Source: Actinomycetota bacterium (GTDB lineage Bacteria; Actinomycetota; Acidimicrobiia; Acidimicrobiales; CADCSY01). Taken from it: a DNA stretch of 6,932 bases. Each line of letters begins with the position of its first letter. Position 1 is the first letter of the stretch. Below, in pieces: positions 5,384 through 6,932 of this stretch. The translations under genes were made by a program, and so were the position numbers. The DNA lies in the NCBI GenBank assembly GCA_016178435.1, contig JACOTK010000094.1, forward strand, positions 1 to 6,932, given 5' to 3'. Under the pieces are notes generated by a model, which saw only the letters and a program-made list of their open reading frames with translations, made no database searches and was not told the origin of the DNA.

Positions 5384-6932
5384 TCGTGAGCTCGAGACCT
5401 TCGAGATCGCCCTTTGCACGCCACGATGCGAGAAGCGAGAAGAAGGCGAGCGATCCGCCACCGTACGGGCCGTCCTGGGCACTGCGGTCACCCGGCTTGC
5501 CCTCGTTGTTGTAATAGCCCGGCGTGCAGTCCTCGAAGAACCTCCGCATGAGGTGAGCCGAGTTGATGATGGTCTTCACCCACTCGTTCTCGGCCTCCTC
5601 CGACGCCTCGATCACCTTCACGTCGTGCGCCCGTGCATACTCGACGATGTAGGCGAGATGAACGGCCTGCTCGTCGAGCATGTGCGGGTAGTTCGCCGTG
5701 AACCCCGACTGGGTGTTGCCCATGATGAAGCAGTTCGGGAACCCCCGGCTGTGCATGCCGTGCAGGGTGATCGCGCCATCGGCCCACTTGCCACCGAGCG
5801 TGACGCCGTCTCGGCCCACCAGGTCATAGCCGGCGCGCCGCGTGTAGGCGGTGCCGACCTCGAAGCCAGTGCTGTAGATGATGCAGTCGACCTGGTACTC
5901 GGTGCCGTCCACCACCACGCCACGCTCGGTGATGCGTTCGACGCCCTGGCCCTGGGTGTCGACCAAAGTGACGTTCGGTCGGTTGTACGTGTCGAGGTAA
6001 TCGTCGTGGAAGCACGGGCGCTTGCAGAACTGGCGGTAGTAAGGCTTGAGCGACTCGGCCACGTTCTCGTCGTCGACGACGTTGTCGACCCGGGAGCGGA
6101 TCTCCTCCATCTTCTCGAAGTCCGCGAGCTCGACCGTTGCCATCAGCCCTTCGGGCGTGAAGTCGATGTTGTCGCCACTGCGCATGCGGAACAACAACTT
6201 TCCGATGATGTCGGTCCAGCCGTCGTTGACAAGGTCCTCGGTGGTGAAGCCACCGGACACCAAGGTGTTGAAGTTCTCCATCCGCTTCTTCTGCCAACCC
6301 GGCTCCAGGGTCTCCACCCAGGCGGGGTCGGTGGGCTGATTGTTGCGCACGTCGATCGAGGAGGGGGTGCGCTGGAACACGAACAGGTGCTCGGCTGCCT
6401 CACCGAGATGAGGGATGCACTGCACCGCCGTCGCGCCGGTTCCGATGATGGCGACCCGCTTGTCCTTCAGCTTGGTGAGCCCTCCGGTCGAATCGCCCCC
6501 GGTGTAGTCGTAGTCCCAACGGCTGGTGTGGAACGTGTGTCCCTTGAACGAGTTGATGCCCGGAATGCCCGGGAGCTTGGGCCGATGCAGCGGGCCGTTG
6601 GACATGGCCACGAAACGGGCTTTCATGCGATCGCCCCGGCTTGTGGTGATGATCCAGCGTTGGTCGTCGTCGTTCCACGACATGCCCGTCACCTCGGTCT
6701 GGAAACAGGCGTTGTCATAGAGGTCGTACCTCTCGCCGATCGCCCGGGCGTGGGCCAGGATCTCCGGACCGTGGGAGTACTTCTCCGTGGGGATGTAGTT
6801 CATCTCCTCGAGCAGCGGCAGGTAGATGTACGACTCGATGTCGCACTGGGCGCCCGGGTAACGGTTCCAGTACCAGGTTCCACCGAAGTCGCCGGCCTTC
6901 TCGACGATCCGGATGTCCTCGACCCCGGCCTC
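5379..6932 (-). CDS. Baeyer-Villiger-type flavin-containing monooxygenase, N-terminus beyond window edge
   Basis: An FAD and NADPH dependent monooxygenase expected to insert oxygen next to a ketone, giving esters or lactones. The frame is open to the right edge, so 517 C-terminal residues are visible; ATG 6803 is internal. Counting from the edge: GGTWYWNRYPG at 17-27 and CDIES at 30-34 are the typical FAD-side motifs, and FKGHTFHTSRWD at 129-140 is the Baeyer-Villiger fingerprint FxGxxxHxxxW(P/D). GTGATA at 164-169 is the NADPH Rossmann loop, followed by FVFQRTP. CKRPCFHDDYLDTYN holds Arg305, and STGF is at 354-357. GYYNNEG at 472-478 and the final GGSLAFFSLLASWRAKGDLEGLEL match the end of the family. 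From memory of phenylacetone monooxygenase, Asp31 and Arg305 here line up with its Asp66 and Arg337, so the active site looks intact. Roughly 35-60 residues including the first GxGxxG are missing. The substrate cannot be read from sequence. It converges with the receiver gene and has no evident functional tie to it. Confidence 0.94.
   Translation of the reverse strand, partial: EAGVEDIRIVEKAGDFGGTWYWNRYPGAQCDIESYIYLPLLEEMNYIPTEKYSHGPEILAHARAIGERYDLYDNACFQTEVTGMSWNDDDQRWIITTSRGDRMKARFVAMSNGPLHRPKLPGIPGINSFKGHTFHTSRWDYDYTGGDSTGGLTKLKDKRVAIIGTGATAVQCIPHLGEAAEHLFVFQRTPSSIDVRNNQPTDPAWVETLEPGWQKKRMENFNTLVSGGFTTEDLVNDGWTDIIGKLLFRMRSGDNIDFTPEGLMATVELADFEKMEEIRSRVDNVVDDENVAESLKPYYRQFCKRPCFHDDYLDTYNRPNVTLVDTQGQGVERITERGVVVDGTEYQVDCIIYSTGFEVGTAYTRRAGYDLVGRDGVTLGGKWADGAITLHGMHSRGFPNCFIMGNTQSGFTANYPHMLDEQAVHLAYIVEYARAHDVKVIEASEEAENEWVKTIINSAHLMRRFFEDCTPGYYNNEGKPGDRSAQDGPYGGGSLAFFSLLASWRAKGDLEGLELTT

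Noticed and set aside
1..6932. Mobile island, phage, defence system or CRISPR content
   Set aside because: No integrase, transposase, inverted-repeat boundaries, tRNA end or repeat array was seen, and base composition appears even across the window.

Overview
The window looks like a chromosomal segment of a GC-rich actinobacterium. The strongest indicator is a WhiB-family iron-sulfur regulator (a family essentially restricted to Actinobacteria and their phages). It is supported by GTG starts, weak or absent Shine-Dalgarno sequences on several genes, and a side-by-side pair of ArsA/Get3-like ATPases resembling the Mycobacterium tuberculosis Rv3679-Rv3680 pair as I remember it. Placement in Acidimicrobiia is a guess from the protein style, not something I can prove here.

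Layout. On the minus strand, reading from about 2.8 kb down to position 1, come a long-form NfeD membrane protein (1408-2814), a WhiB regulator (1082-1336) and the N-terminal two thirds or less of a class A penicillin-binding protein that runs off the left edge (1-1040). Diverging on the plus strand are two ArsA/Get3-family ATPases (2760-3749 and 3746-4858, joined by a 4-base overlap) and a small stand-alone receiver-domain protein (4878-5321). A short GC-rich hairpin region separates this operon from a convergent Baeyer-Villiger-type flavin monooxygenase (5379-6932, minus) whose N-terminus lies beyond the right edge. No stretch longer than about 75 bases lacks a gene, and I saw no tRNA, rRNA, CRISPR array, transposon or phage feature.

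How the parts may work together. The left and middle parts form an envelope-oriented neighbourhood: peptidoglycan synthase, redox/Fe-S regulator, membrane NfeD protein and two Get3-like ATPases. From memory, M. tuberculosis has the same gene kinds side by side (Rv3679, Rv3680, whiB4, ponA2), so this is probably an ancestral actinobacterial cluster and not a mobile island. The two ATPases look like an obligate heterodimer: the first keeps the signature P-loop lysine but has lost the switch I aspartate, while the second keeps the aspartate but has lost the lysine. In this family the lysine acts across the dimer interface, so only one composite ATP site would be complete. The NfeD protein also appears to have lost its serine protease active site, and the receiver protein has lost two of the usual receiver residues, so several products here are altered members of their families. 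The monooxygenase is convergent and probably functionally unrelated.
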